A DNA stretch of 64,000 nucleotides from Novosphingobium sp. ZN18A2 (GCF_036784765.1 NZ_CP136651.1:2356001-2420000); one strand, 5' to 3'. Shown: positions 28,359-37,653, counted from the stretch's first letter. The notes: a model not told the origin generated them from the sequence alone. Program-made: numbers and translations.

Positions 28359-29405
28359 GTGCGCCGGGTTCGCAATCTTTTCGCCTTAGGCTGTGCCGCC
28401 ACAGCGTTAGTGCTGAGCGGCTCGTCCTTCGCACAAACCGGACGAGAGAACCGTGAAGGCGCCGCGTCGCAGCCCACGCTCAATGCACAGCTGTCCGGCG
28501 ATCTGGCCGTTCACGATCCTGCGATCATTCGCGAAGGGGAAACGTATTACATTTTCAATACGTTGGGTCACTATATCGGGATCAAGAGCTCAAAGGATCT
28601 GGTGCATTGGACCGATATCGGAGCGGTCTTCGCGCAAATCCCCGCCTGGGCGCGGCAGGCTGTTCCTGGCACCAAGGGTATCTGGGCACCCGACATCTCG
28701 TTCGTGAATGGCCAATACCGGCTCTATTATTCGGTCTCCACCTTCGGCTCGAACCGCTCGGCCATCGGCCTTGCGACCAACAGGACACTCGATCCTGCCT
28801 CACCCGATTACCGGTGGATCGACCACGGCCTGGTGGTGCAATCCACGCCCGCCGACAACTTCAACGCGATCGATCCCAACCTGGCCGTCGACGCGCAGGG
28901 GCATCAGTGGCTTGCTTTCGGTAGTTTCTGGAGCGGGATAAAGCTCATCCCGCTCGACCCCGCCACGGGCAAGCCAGCGCAAGGCGCAAGACCGCTTGCA
29001 ATTGCAGGTCGTCCCGTCCCCGCTGGAGCACCCGATCCCATCGAGGCGCCGTTCATCTTCCGCCACGGCAACTGGTATTATTTGCTGACCAGCTTCGACT
29101 ATTGCTGCAAGGGCGTGAACAGCACCTATTACACGGTGATCTCGCGTTCGAAATCAATTACCGGCCCCTTTCGCGGCAAGGACGGCAGCGTGGCGACGAA
29201 TGGCGGCGGGACGATCCTGCTGCGCGCCGACCTTCAGGAAAAAGGACGGTTTCGCGGACCGGGCCATGCCGGCGTGTTCACCGACACCGACGGCACGACG
29301 TACGTTGCATATCACGCATACGACAAACAGGCGAACGGCGCACCGACTCTACGCATCGCACCGTTGAAGTGGGGAGCCGACGGGTGGCCCGTTGCGCAGC
29401 AATGA
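28359..29405 (+). CDS. GH43 endo-arabinanase-type hydrolase, exported
   Basis: 348 residues from a GTG three bases after dgoA. A signal peptide ends at SSFAQ. The five-bladed propeller shows the three GH43 acids: base Asp in LAVHDPAIIREGETYY, pKa-modulating Asp in NAIDPNLAVDA and acid Glu in PIEAPFIFRHGNWYYLL. SFDYCCKGVNSTYYTVI, with a Cys-Cys pair, and GPGHAGVFTDTDG are characteristic of arabinan endo-1,5-alpha-L-arabinosidases (GH43_5-like). It shortens arabinan chains before the exo-enzymes act. Confidence 0.9.
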   Translation: MRRVRNLFALGCAATALVLSGSSFAQTGRENREGAASQPTLNAQLSGDLAVHDPAIIREGETYYIFNTLGHYIGIKSSKDLVHWTDIGAVFAQIPAWARQAVPGTKGIWAPDISFVNGQYRLYYSVSTFGSNRSAIGLATNRTLDPASPDYRWIDHGLVVQSTPADNFNAIDPNLAVDAQGHQWLAFGSFWSGIKLIPLDPATGKPAQGARPLAIAGRPVPAGAPDPIEAPFIFRHGNWYYLLTSFDYCCKGVNSTYYTVISRSKSITGPFRGKDGSVATNGGGTILLRADLQEKGRFRGPGHAGVFTDTDGTTYVAYHAYDKQANGAPTLRIAPLKWGADGWPVAQQ

Positions 29406-29469
29406 CGATGCGTTTCGACCTTCGATCCCAATGCCTGTGACCTGACGAACCATTCCCGGAGAGGACATC

Positions 29470-30900
29470 ATGCAACTCAAGCTGTCACGACGCACATTCG
29501 CCGCAGGCGCCGCGCTTTTCCCCGTGGCCTGTTCGCAGGCAGGCAAGATGACGCTGGCCAGCGCGCCCGCTCCCGCCCCGACCGGCCCGGTCATCATCAA
29601 CCCGCTGGTCAAGCACCGCGCCGATGCGCAAGTGTTCCGGCACGACGACGGCTGGTACTACATGACCGGCTCCGTACCGGAATACGACCGCCTTGTGCTG
29701 CGCCGCTCGCGAACGCTGGCCGGGCTGACCGATGCGGAAGAGCGCGTGCTCTGGCGCCATGAAGCAACCGGGCCGATGTCCGGCTTCATCTGGGCGCCGG
29801 AGTTGCACCTGTTCGACGGACGGTGGATCATGTACTTCGCAGCCGGCCCCAGCGGCGGTGGTGCCGATGTGTTCCGCATCCGCACATACGCGATCGTTTG
29901 CGACGGGGACGATCCTATGACCGGAAATTGGTCGGTTCTGGGGCAGTTCCAGGCACCCTGGGACAGCTTCAACCTCGATTCCACGATGTTCGAGCATCGC
30001 GGCACGCGCTATTTCGCATGGGCCCAGCGCGAACCGGGGATCGACACAAACTCCAACCTCTACATCGCCCCGATGGCATCGCCGCTGACCCTGTCCGCCA
30101 GGCCGGCAAGACTTTCGGTCCCGACACTCGACTGGGAGATCCGCGGCTACAAGGTGAACGAGGCCCCTGCCGCGCTGGCGCGCAACGGCAAGCTGTTTAT
30201 CTCCTATTCGGCCAGCGCGACAGATGCGCGCTATTGCCTGGGCCTGCTGACCGCCCAAGCAGATGCCGACATCATGGACCCGCGCAACTGGACCAAATCA
30301 CCGGAGCCGGTCTTCACAACGTGCAAGCAAACGTCGATTTACGGTCCCGGGCACAACAGCTTTACGGTCGACGAACAGGGCCGTGACATGCTGGTCTATC
30401 ATGGTCGCGACTATGAACACATCGACGGCGATCCCTTGTTCAATCCCGATCGCCACACACGCGTGCAGCGGCTCTATTTCGATGCGGACGGCAATCCTGA
30501 CTTCGGCGTACCCGTGGGTAACGGCCCGCTTCCCGATCGTTTCCGCTCTGCCAGCCGGCCTGACCAGTGGCTGGCCTATGACGACACGCACGCATTTTCA
30601 GGGCTGGCACCGCTTCCCAACACCCAGATCCGCTCGCTCGATGCGGCAGGAGGGGCGATCAACCTTTCCCCGATCCTGCAACGCGGCCGTTTCCTGGCCA
30701 GTGCACCGGACGGTTCAATTACAACCATCTCTGCCAGTCAGGCCGGATCGGCCGCCGCGTTCCGCCGTTTGCCCGGCCCCGGCAAGGACACTGTAAGATT
30801 CGAATCGATTGCCCGCCCCGGCATGGCCATCGCGCGCTCGGACAACGGATTGCGGCTTGCGCCAACGCGCGACCTCGCAACGGTCTGGATCGCTTGCTGA
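29470..30900 (+). CDS. GH43 exo-alpha-L-arabinofuranosidase-type, exported, with C-terminal binding module
   Basis: 476 residues with GGAGAGGAC before the ATG. SRRTFAAGAALFPVAC looks like a Tat- or lipoprotein-type signal (twin Arg, Ala-Cys). The GH43 base Asp is in KHRADAQVFRHDDGWYY, with MTGSVPEYDRLVLRRS next to it; NLDSTMFEHRG and VNEAPAALARNGKLFISY supply the other acids, and YGPGHNSFTVDEQGRD completes the site. The last about 120 residues form a beta module resembling arabinose-binding AbfB/CBM42. The pattern fits exo-acting arabinofuranosidases such as those of GH43_26; the subfamily is tentative. Confidence 0.85.
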   Translation: MQLKLSRRTFAAGAALFPVACSQAGKMTLASAPAPAPTGPVIINPLVKHRADAQVFRHDDGWYYMTGSVPEYDRLVLRRSRTLAGLTDAEERVLWRHEATGPMSGFIWAPELHLFDGRWIMYFAAGPSGGGADVFRIRTYAIVCDGDDPMTGNWSVLGQFQAPWDSFNLDSTMFEHRGTRYFAWAQREPGIDTNSNLYIAPMASPLTLSARPARLSVPTLDWEIRGYKVNEAPAALARNGKLFISYSASATDARYCLGLLTAQADADIMDPRNWTKSPEPVFTTCKQTSIYGPGHNSFTVDEQGRDMLVYHGRDYEHIDGDPLFNPDRHTRVQRLYFDADGNPDFGVPVGNGPLPDRFRSASRPDQWLAYDDTHAFSGLAPLPNTQIRSLDAAGGAINLSPILQRGRFLASAPDGSITTISASQAGSAAAFRRLPGPGKDTVRFESIARPGMAIARSDNGLRLAPTRDLATVWIAC

Positions 30901-30909
30901 AGCGGCATT

Positions 30910-30920
30910 GTGTCAGACAA
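30910..30920 (+). promoter_or_regulatory. Candidate GntR operator, distal, TonB receptor promoter
   Basis: GTGTCAGACAA is a near-perfect dyad, TGTC-A-GACA, located 172 bp before the arabinan TonB receptor start. It matches TnGTnnnACnA except at the first base. Confidence 0.5.
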
Positions 30921-31008
30921 TTTCGCACTGTTTCCTGGCGAACAAGGCATGATTGCAACACATCTGAACGGTTTTTCTGAGACTTCGTACTTTTTCCTTG
31001 CAAGAATT

Positions 31009-31019
31009 AACTCCGACAA
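31009..31019 (-). promoter_or_regulatory. Candidate GntR operator, proximal, TonB receptor promoter
   Basis: AACTCCGACAA, read as TTGTCGGAGTT on the minus strand, 73 bp before the TonB receptor ATG. It has the same TGTCGGAGT core as the galM/MFS and KGSADH promoter sites. Paired with the dyad at 30910, it could allow looping or cooperative binding. Confidence 0.6.
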
Positions 31020-31091
31020 ATAACAGGGCATCAAAGTTCAAACAGGGTTGGTCCGGGTGCGCCCGACCAGACCCGGCTGGGAGGGATGATC

Positions 31092-33866
31092 ATGAAGTTA
31101 AGGCCGATCGTTTTTTGCACCGCGTCCATTGCCGCGCTGACGCTGGGGACCGCCGCAACCGCTCAAACTGCGGATTCCAAGAAAAACAACGATACCGGCA
31201 ACCAGCCGATCGTCGTTACCGGCGTGAAGGCGTCGATCATCGGCGCTCTCAATGTCCGCAAGAATTCCATCCAGATCGTCGACTCGGTCGTTGCCGAAGA
31301 CATCGGCAAGTTGCCGGACAACAACGTGGTCGAAGCGCTGCAACGCCTGACCGGCATCCAGGTTACGGACCGTGCCGGCGGCGAAGCGGCCACCGTTACC
31401 ATTCGCGGGCTTCCCGATCCGCTGACCACGCTCAACGGACGCAACATCTTCACGGCTGCAGGCCAGTCCTTCGCGTTGCAGGACATCTCGGCCAACCTCG
31501 TCAAACAGATCGACGTCTACAAGACGCGCGCCGCGGACCAGATCGAAACCGGGCTTGCCGGCCAGATCGACGTCAAGACGCGCCAGCCGTTCGATTTCGA
31601 TGGCTTCGCGATTTCGGGCCTTGCGCGCGGCATCTACAATGAGCAGGCGGACAGCTATAATCCGAACCTCGCGCTGCTCGTCAGCGACCGCTGGGAGACC
31701 GGCATCGGCGACATCGGCCTGCTGGTGAACGCCAGCTGGAGCAAGACCAAGTATCGCAACATGTCGACCACGGCTGGTGCGTTCGTGCCTTTCGCGACGG
31801 AAAACCCTCCGGCCGGATCGGGACTGGTGCCGCTTGAGCGCATGTTCTCCGGCTGGCAGCCGGGTCTTGATGCCGGCCTGCCGACCACGCCAGGGTCCAC
31901 CATCAACTACAACGGCGTGGACGTTCCTTACTACCTGTCGCGCGACGCGGTGTTCTCGTCCGACCTGTACGGCGAGCGTGAACGCCCCTCCGTCAACGTA
32001 TCGCTTCAGTGGGCTCCCAACTCAAGCTCGCTTTACACCGCCGAGATGTTCTATTCGGGCTTCCGCGGCCACACCTTCAACTCGCTGCAATTCAGCTTCG
32101 TCGACTGGTGGGGTAACCCCGGACCGTTTACGCTCTATGACGGCACGAACATCATCAAGTCACGCACCGTCGATGACGTCTATGGCTTCAACAGTGGCGA
32201 CTATGCAACGAACCGCACCGACAGCTATGTCTATGCATTGAACGGCAAGTGGGACCTTGGCGATCGCGGCAAGATCATCGGTGACGTCGCCTATCAGACG
32301 AGCACCAACAAAACCTCGTTCATCGCCATGCGCACCGATCGCGTAGCGCATCAGATCACCGCCGATTTCAACGCCGGCGACGGCATTCCTTCGTATCACT
32401 TCGCCGACGATTCCCTGCTCACAGATCCGAATGTGTGGAATGTCGCCCAGCTTTACGACAACGCCAACAAGAACAAGGGCAGCGCCTTCACCGTCACGCT
32501 TGACGGATATTACACCTGGAATGAAGGCTTCATCCGCCGCGTGAAGGCCGGGCTGCGCTATGACGACCGCAAGGCGTCGAGCTTTGTCCGCGCGCAGGAT
32601 GCCGGATGCCTGTGCGTACCGCTTTCCACGCTTCCTGAAGGCGCTACGTTCACCAACTCCGGCTTCATGAGCGGCATCGCGGATGTTCCGCGCAGCTGGG
32701 TGCTCGCCAACGGTAGCTGGCTCCACGACAATGCCGACCTTGTGCGCGGCCTCTATGGCTTGCCCACGTCCGACCAGCTTTCGCTCGCCAAGACGTTCGA
32801 CATCGACGAAGTGACGATGTCGGGCTATCTCATGGCCGACGGACAGGTTTCGATCTTCGGGCGCCCGCTCAAGCTCGAAGGCGGCGTGCGCTATGTTTCG
32901 GTCACGACCAATTCGAGCTTCTTCGACCGTTACAACAACAACGCGCAGACCCTTTCGGGCAGCCAGTCGGACAAGTTCCTGCCCAGCTTCACTGCCCGAT
33001 ACGAGATCACGCCGAAACTGCATCTGCGCTTCAACTTCGGCGAAACGCTGCGTCGTCCGAACTTCGGCGACATCAATCCGAACTACAACCTCACGGGCGA
33101 CCTCACCAATGTCGGGTACGGCAGCGGAACGGCGGGCACTGCCAACCTTCGGGCGACGACATCGAAGAACTACGACCTTGCGCTTGAATGGTACTTCGAA
33201 CGCAACAGCGCGATTTACGTTACCGGCTTCCGCCGCGAGATAGACGGCCTTGTCGTGCCGTTGACCGTGATGGAAACCATCCCGAACAACGGTATCGTTG
33301 CAGGCGCGACCGACCGCTTCGCCATCACCCGCCCGGTCAATGCGTCGAACGGTGTACTCAAGGGCGTGGAAGTGGGGCTGACATACTTCCCGAACTACCT
33401 GCCCGGCATCCTGAAGGGCTTCGGTTTCCAGGGTAGCGTTACTGTCCTGGATTCGAACCAGAACATTCCGCAGACGGACTCGGCAGGCAACATCACGGGC
33501 GAGACGAATTCGAAGTTCTTCGCCGTTTCGGACTTCTCGTACAACGCAACACTCGCCTACGACCGCGGTCCGTTCAACGCCCGCCTATCGTGGGTCTGGC
33601 GCAAGAGCTTCCTGCACAACAACGAAGCACGCCTGTTCGCCAACCCGATCGGCGTCTGGTTCCGGCCCGACAAGAGCCTGGACCTGGGCCTGACGTGGAA
33701 CGTAACCGATCGCATCGGCCTGACGTTCGACGCCACCAACCTGACCAACGCGAAGCAGCAGAACTATTACAGGTTTGCCGATGTAGGCAATCCGCAGCAG
33801 TTCAACCTCGGCACCCTGCAACTGGCGCGCACTTTCGCGCTGGGTGCCCGCTTCACCTTCGACTGA
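31092..33866 (+). CDS. TonB-dependent receptor, Xanthomonas/Caulobacter type, arabinan uptake
   Basis: 924 residues from the ATG at 31092; GGGAGGG touches the earlier ATG at 31086, so the second is better spaced. A signal peptide ends at TAATAQ. The plug has the hallmark text of the TonB-Xanth-Caul class: VVAEDIGKLPDNNVVEALQR, GIQVTDRAGGEAATVTIRGL and ADQIETGLAGQIDVKTRQPF. The barrel ends FALGARFTFD. It is followed by a glycosidase and preceded by two GH43 genes. No SusD-like gene is present, which is usual for this class. It probably imports arabino-oligosaccharides. Confidence 0.92.
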   Translation: MKLRPIVFCTASIAALTLGTAATAQTADSKKNNDTGNQPIVVTGVKASIIGALNVRKNSIQIVDSVVAEDIGKLPDNNVVEALQRLTGIQVTDRAGGEAATVTIRGLPDPLTTLNGRNIFTAAGQSFALQDISANLVKQIDVYKTRAADQIETGLAGQIDVKTRQPFDFDGFAISGLARGIYNEQADSYNPNLALLVSDRWETGIGDIGLLVNASWSKTKYRNMSTTAGAFVPFATENPPAGSGLVPLERMFSGWQPGLDAGLPTTPGSTINYNGVDVPYYLSRDAVFSSDLYGERERPSVNVSLQWAPNSSSLYTAEMFYSGFRGHTFNSLQFSFVDWWGNPGPFTLYDGTNIIKSRTVDDVYGFNSGDYATNRTDSYVYALNGKWDLGDRGKIIGDVAYQTSTNKTSFIAMRTDRVAHQITADFNAGDGIPSYHFADDSLLTDPNVWNVAQLYDNANKNKGSAFTVTLDGYYTWNEGFIRRVKAGLRYDDRKASSFVRAQDAGCLCVPLSTLPEGATFTNSGFMSGIADVPRSWVLANGSWLHDNADLVRGLYGLPTSDQLSLAKTFDIDEVTMSGYLMADGQVSIFGRPLKLEGGVRYVSVTTNSSFFDRYNNNAQTLSGSQSDKFLPSFTARYEITPKLHLRFNFGETLRRPNFGDINPNYNLTGDLTNVGYGSGTAGTANLRATTSKNYDLALEWYFERNSAIYVTGFRREIDGLVVPLTVMETIPNNGIVAGATDRFAITRPVNASNGVLKGVEVGLTYFPNYLPGILKGFGFQGSVTVLDSNQNIPQTDSAGNITGETNSKFFAVSDFSYNATLAYDRGPFNARLSWVWRKSFLHNNEARLFANPIGVWFRPDKSLDLGLTWNVTDRIGLTFDATNLTNAKQQNYYRFADVGNPQQFNLGTLQLARTFALGARFTFD

Positions 33867-33874
33867 TGGCCCTC

Positions 33875-33905
33875 GCCGGGCGGGAACGACAGGCTCCTGC
33901 CCGGC
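33875..33905 (+). terminator. Hairpin after the arabinan TonB receptor
   Basis: An 11-bp stem with one G-U pair between 33875-33885 and 33895-33905, 9-nt loop, 8 bp after the receptor stop. No clear T-tract follows, so it may only attenuate reading into the downstream glycosidase gene. Confidence 0.5.
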
Positions 33906-33965
33906 CATTGGGGACGCAGGTGATTAGCCCCGGCCGATCGGCGGCATTGGCGGAAAGGCGACACA

Positions 33966-36008
33966 GTGCGCGGTATCCTGAGAACGCTTCTCACCGGTTC
34001 CGCGCTTGTATTCACCTCCGCGGCCGGGTTCCCTCGCCCGGCCTCCCCACCTCCGGCAATCGACGAACACGCGGTAGCCCGCCGGCAGTTCGGCAACGAT
34101 GCGCCCTGGTACGAGCACCGGATACCCTTCTTCGAATCTTCGGATAGCAGGATCGATGCGGTCTATTATTACCGCTGGTCGATCTTCCGTTCGCACCAGC
34201 GCGACCTGGGCGACAAGGGCTATATCACCACCGAGTTCGCCAACGACGTTTCGTGGCAACGCGAACCCTATGCGAGCCTTAACGATGCCAGCGGCTTTCA
34301 CATTGCCGAGGGCCGCTGGCTGAACGACCGCCGGTTTACCGACGACTATATCAATTACATGTATCGCGGCGGAAACGACCGGCATTTTACCGATTACATG
34401 GCGGCATCGGTCTGGGGGCGATACCTGGTCGATGGCGACCGTGCTGCGGCTGTGCGCCACTTGCCTGTCATGCGCCACATCTACGGTCTGTGGGATGATC
34501 ACTACGATTTCGGCAAGGGGCTCTATTTCATCGAACCGCTGCTGGACGCTACCGAATACACCGTGTCCTCAATCGACGCTTCGGGCGGCAAGGACGGCTT
34601 TCGCGGAGGCGATTCCTTCCGCCCCTCGATAAACAGTTACATGTTCGCCAACGCACGCGCGATTTCGAACATCGCCCGATTGGCCGGCGACGGATCGCTC
34701 TCCCGAAAATTCGCAGGTCGCGCAGAGGATCTGCGCAAGCGCGTGGTGTCCGACTTGTGGAACCAGCCGCTTACTCACTTTACCGATCGCTACAAGGTCG
34801 GGAACGAGCACGTGGCTTACTGGCAACCCGTCCGCGCGCGCGAACTTGTGGGCTACCTTCCCTGGACCTTCGATCTCGCGCCCGACAGTGCACGCTATGC
34901 AACGGCCTGGTCGCACCTGCTCGATCCCGCATCGCTGGCAGGGGCGCATGGCATGCGGACGGTGGAGAAGAGCTACGAATACTACATGCGCCAGTACCGC
35001 TATCTCGGCACCGCGCCCGAATGCCAGTGGAACGGCCCTGTCTGGCCATACCAGACGACGCAAGTGCTGACCGGCATGGCCAACCTTCTTGATCACTACA
35101 ACGAAACCGGCCCAGTCACGCGCAGCACCTGGATGCGTCTTTTGCGCCAATACACCGCACTGCATTTCCAGGCCGGCCGGTTCGACCTTGAAGAGGATTA
35201 CGATCCCGCCACGGGCAAACCGATTGTCGGACTGCCGCGCAGCCATCACTATTTCCACTCAGGCTATATCGACCTGATCATGACCGGACTGGTCGGCATC
35301 CGCCCGCGTGCGGACGATGTTCTGGAGGTCGATCCGCTCTTGCCACCAGCCGGTGACCCACAAACCCTGGCATGGTTCAGGGCGCAGGACGTGCCGTACC
35401 ACGGGCACCGCGTCGCCGTGACCTGGGACGCGGACGGTTCGCATTACCATCGCGGGGCCGGCCTTTCGATCGAGATAGATGGTCGCGAGGTCGCCCGGCG
35501 AAAGTCCATCGGCCGACTGCAGGCGCCGATCTCGCGCAAGGCAAACCCGCCGATCCATCGCGAAATCGATCGTGCGGTACAGCTTGTTCGCGGCCAGTAC
35601 CCAATACCCAGCGCATCCAGCGGCGAGGACGCTGAAAAGCTGCACGGGGCAATAGACGGCCGCGTCTGGTTCTATCCCGAACTGCCGAACGGTTGGGAAT
35701 CGGATGGATCAAACGCGCCGCAATGGTTCGCGGTGAACTTTGGCAAAACCGTCAGCCTCGGCAGCGTCGAACTCTCATTCTTCGCGGATGCTGCGCGGTA
35801 TTCCGCACCCCGGTCCGTCTCTATCGAATATTGGCGCGATGGCCGATGGACCGGTCTTGCGCAGGGCCAGCCAATCGCAAACGGCGTCACCAGGCTGGAC
35901 TTTGCGGACGTGAAGACATCACGCATCCGGGCGCGCATGACCCCCTCAAAGGGCCGTGCGATACGCCTGGTCGAACTCAAGGCCATGGATGGCACCACCG
36001 CGCATTGA
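33966..36008 (+). CDS. (alpha/alpha)6-barrel glycoside hydrolase (MGH1-like/GH63-related) with C-terminal discoidin domain
   Basis: 680 residues from a GTG; signal peptide TLLTGSALVFTSAAGF. Helical-barrel text runs to about residue 460: YYYRWSIFRSHQRDLGDKGY, VSWQREPYASLNDASGFHIA, WGRYLVDGDRAAAVRHLP, QWNGPVWPYQTTQVLTGM and a late LEEDYDPATGK. These resemble the MGH1-like/GH63/GH142-type superfamily. The last about 140 residues are an F5/8C-like (discoidin) module (GSVELSFFADAARYSAPRSV, WRDGRWTGLAQGQP). It lies in the arabinan locus right after the TonB receptor. Activity is not assigned; a beta-L-arabinofuranosidase or related debranching role is only a guess. Confidence 0.75.
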   Translation: MRGILRTLLTGSALVFTSAAGFPRPASPPPAIDEHAVARRQFGNDAPWYEHRIPFFESSDSRIDAVYYYRWSIFRSHQRDLGDKGYITTEFANDVSWQREPYASLNDASGFHIAEGRWLNDRRFTDDYINYMYRGGNDRHFTDYMAASVWGRYLVDGDRAAAVRHLPVMRHIYGLWDDHYDFGKGLYFIEPLLDATEYTVSSIDASGGKDGFRGGDSFRPSINSYMFANARAISNIARLAGDGSLSRKFAGRAEDLRKRVVSDLWNQPLTHFTDRYKVGNEHVAYWQPVRARELVGYLPWTFDLAPDSARYATAWSHLLDPASLAGAHGMRTVEKSYEYYMRQYRYLGTAPECQWNGPVWPYQTTQVLTGMANLLDHYNETGPVTRSTWMRLLRQYTALHFQAGRFDLEEDYDPATGKPIVGLPRSHHYFHSGYIDLIMTGLVGIRPRADDVLEVDPLLPPAGDPQTLAWFRAQDVPYHGHRVAVTWDADGSHYHRGAGLSIEIDGREVARRKSIGRLQAPISRKANPPIHREIDRAVQLVRGQYPIPSASSGEDAEKLHGAIDGRVWFYPELPNGWESDGSNAPQWFAVNFGKTVSLGSVELSFFADAARYSAPRSVSIEYWRDGRWTGLAQGQPIANGVTRLDFADVKTSRIRARMTPSKGRAIRLVELKAMDGTTAH

Positions 36009-36046
36009 CCGGCGGCGGCGCGCAAACGTCGATTGCCCGCCGTGCG

Positions 36047-37612
36047 CTATTCTACGTGCGGCCAGCCATCAGCATCGAATGTAAGCTTGTTCAGCCCCAG
36101 CCGGGGTGCGCCGTTCAACGACCCGTCATAGTAATGATAGACAAGCAGCGGCGCGGTTGGCCCTTCCATCACGCTCTGTCCGCCGGGGCCGAAGATGTTG
36201 CCGTGCGTGCTGAGAAGAATCGTGCCTCCGCCGTCTTTCAGATCGATACCCCCGCGATCGACGAACGGCCCCGTCGGACTGGTAGAGCGGCCCACGATGA
36301 TCCGATAGGTGCTGTTGGTTCCCTGGCAGCATTCGTTGATGGGGGCGAAGTAATAGTAATAGTGCGTTCCACCAACCGTTTGCGGGAAGATGAACGGCCC
36401 CTCCTCGCCCGCACCGCGCCGCGCGATGTCATAAAGCGTATTGTTGGACGACAGTCGCAGGCCCGTCGCCGGGTCAAGCTGCAGGATGTGGATGCCGTCT
36501 TCCCACGATCCAAACGTCAGCCACCAGTTGCCGGCGGAATCGATATACGGCGCGGGATCAATGGCGTTGAAGCCCGTCGTGCATCCTGCCGTGATTCCGC
36601 ATGACGAGATGATCTCGCCTGCATCGGTCCAGGGGCCGTCGGGGTTCTTGCTGGTCGCAAGGGCGATCACCGCCTCCGCGCCCTGGTTTGTGCCGACCTT
36701 GGATGGCGTGTCGTAGATCGGGATCGAATAGTATTGGTAGTACGTGCCGTTGGCGTACATCACGCTTGGCGCCCAGATATCCGTCCGGCCGCCGCCTCCG
36801 GTCGTGTTTTTGCTTGCCCACCAGCTGAAGTCCGGAGAAATGTCGCCACTTGCGACAGACGTGAACGTGACCAGATCCGTGGACTTCGCCAGGGTGTTGT
36901 GCGTTCCGTAAAGCCAGTAGGTTCCGGACGTGTCCCGGATCATGTTCGGGTCGTGAACGCCCGTTCCTGTGCCCATGACCGTCATCGGCATGGGGTAAGC
37001 CGGGGCACCCGTTGCATCGATCGTCCACTCCTGTGTGTCGGATGACGTGGAACGCGCCCCCTGGGTGATCGTACCCGATGTGTCAGATTGCAGGTATAGA
37101 CCGCTATTTGCGTTCTTCAGGACATAATTGCCGTTCGACAGCTTGTAGAACGCCCAAAGATGATCGTTGGTCCCGTTATCGGCCCATTGGACGGCCGCGG
37201 CGCCGCCTGCGGTCGACGCATTCGATATGCCAATTACCTGGTGGGTCAGCATGTTCTCTATGTTGTATTGGCCCGATCGCATCGGCATGACGTGCCAACG
37301 CTGCACATCGGATGAATTGTCCGCCGCCGTGGCGACGGCCGTTCCGGCCGCCTGGTTTCCGCCCGCCACGGTAAGAACTTCGCCCGTGGACACGTTGACG
37401 ATCTTCAATTGCGACGCAGTGTCGATGGTGGCGAGCGTTGCGGTCGGCGTCGCACTCGGCGTTGGAGTTGGCGTCGGGGTGGGCGATGTCGGAAGCGTCA
37501 CCGTGCCCGACGAAGCGCTCTGCGAACCACCGCCGCATGCGGTCAAGCCGAGAACCAGCGGCGCCGACAAGGCAAATGCACGGAAACGCGCCGATCTCGC
37601 GGACATGAACAT
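36047..37612 (-). CDS. GH43 arabinanase lipoprotein with N-terminal ricin-type (CBM13) domain
   Basis: 521 residues. The lipobox LTAC near residue 26 marks a surface or periplasmic lipoprotein. A TPTPTPTPS linker is followed by a beta-trefoil with SDVQRWHVMP, NDHLWAFYKL and DTQEWTID (QxW-type repeats, residues about 65-195). The GH43 domain then has Asp in TGVHDPNMIRDTSGTYW, Asp in NAIDPAPYIDSAGNW, Glu in GEEGPFIFPQ and NECCQGTNSTYRIIVG, the same Cys-Cys signature as the GH43 at 28359. It is probably an endo-arabinanase anchored with a carbohydrate-binding module. It converges on the glycosidase at 33966. Confidence 0.9.
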   Translation of the reverse strand: MFMSARSARFRAFALSAPLVLGLTACGGGSQSASSGTVTLPTSPTPTPTPTPSATPTATLATIDTASQLKIVNVSTGEVLTVAGGNQAAGTAVATAADNSSDVQRWHVMPMRSGQYNIENMLTHQVIGISNASTAGGAAAVQWADNGTNDHLWAFYKLSNGNYVLKNANSGLYLQSDTSGTITQGARSTSSDTQEWTIDATGAPAYPMPMTVMGTGTGVHDPNMIRDTSGTYWLYGTHNTLAKSTDLVTFTSVASGDISPDFSWWASKNTTGGGGRTDIWAPSVMYANGTYYQYYSIPIYDTPSKVGTNQGAEAVIALATSKNPDGPWTDAGEIISSCGITAGCTTGFNAIDPAPYIDSAGNWWLTFGSWEDGIHILQLDPATGLRLSSNNTLYDIARRGAGEEGPFIFPQTVGGTHYYYYFAPINECCQGTNSTYRIIVGRSTSPTGPFVDRGGIDLKDGGGTILLSTHGNIFGPGGQSVMEGPTAPLLVYHYYDGSLNGAPRLGLNKLTFDADGWPHVE

Positions 37613-37642
37613 CGAGACTCCCCCAAGGCATCATAAGATTAT

Positions 37643-37653
37643 TTGTCTGACAA
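37643..37653 (+). promoter_or_regulatory. Candidate GntR operator, perfect dyad, before the GH43 lipoprotein
   Basis: TTGTCTGACAA is a perfect 5-1-5 palindrome 31 bp upstream of the lipoprotein start. It fits TnGTnnnACnA exactly. This ties the convergent GH43 gene to the same regulator as the main locus. Confidence 0.6.

Noticed and set aside
31092..36008. Bacteroidetes-style SusC/SusD polysaccharide locus
   Set aside because: The receptor is of the proteobacterial TonB-Xanth-Caul type and no SusD-like lipoprotein is present.
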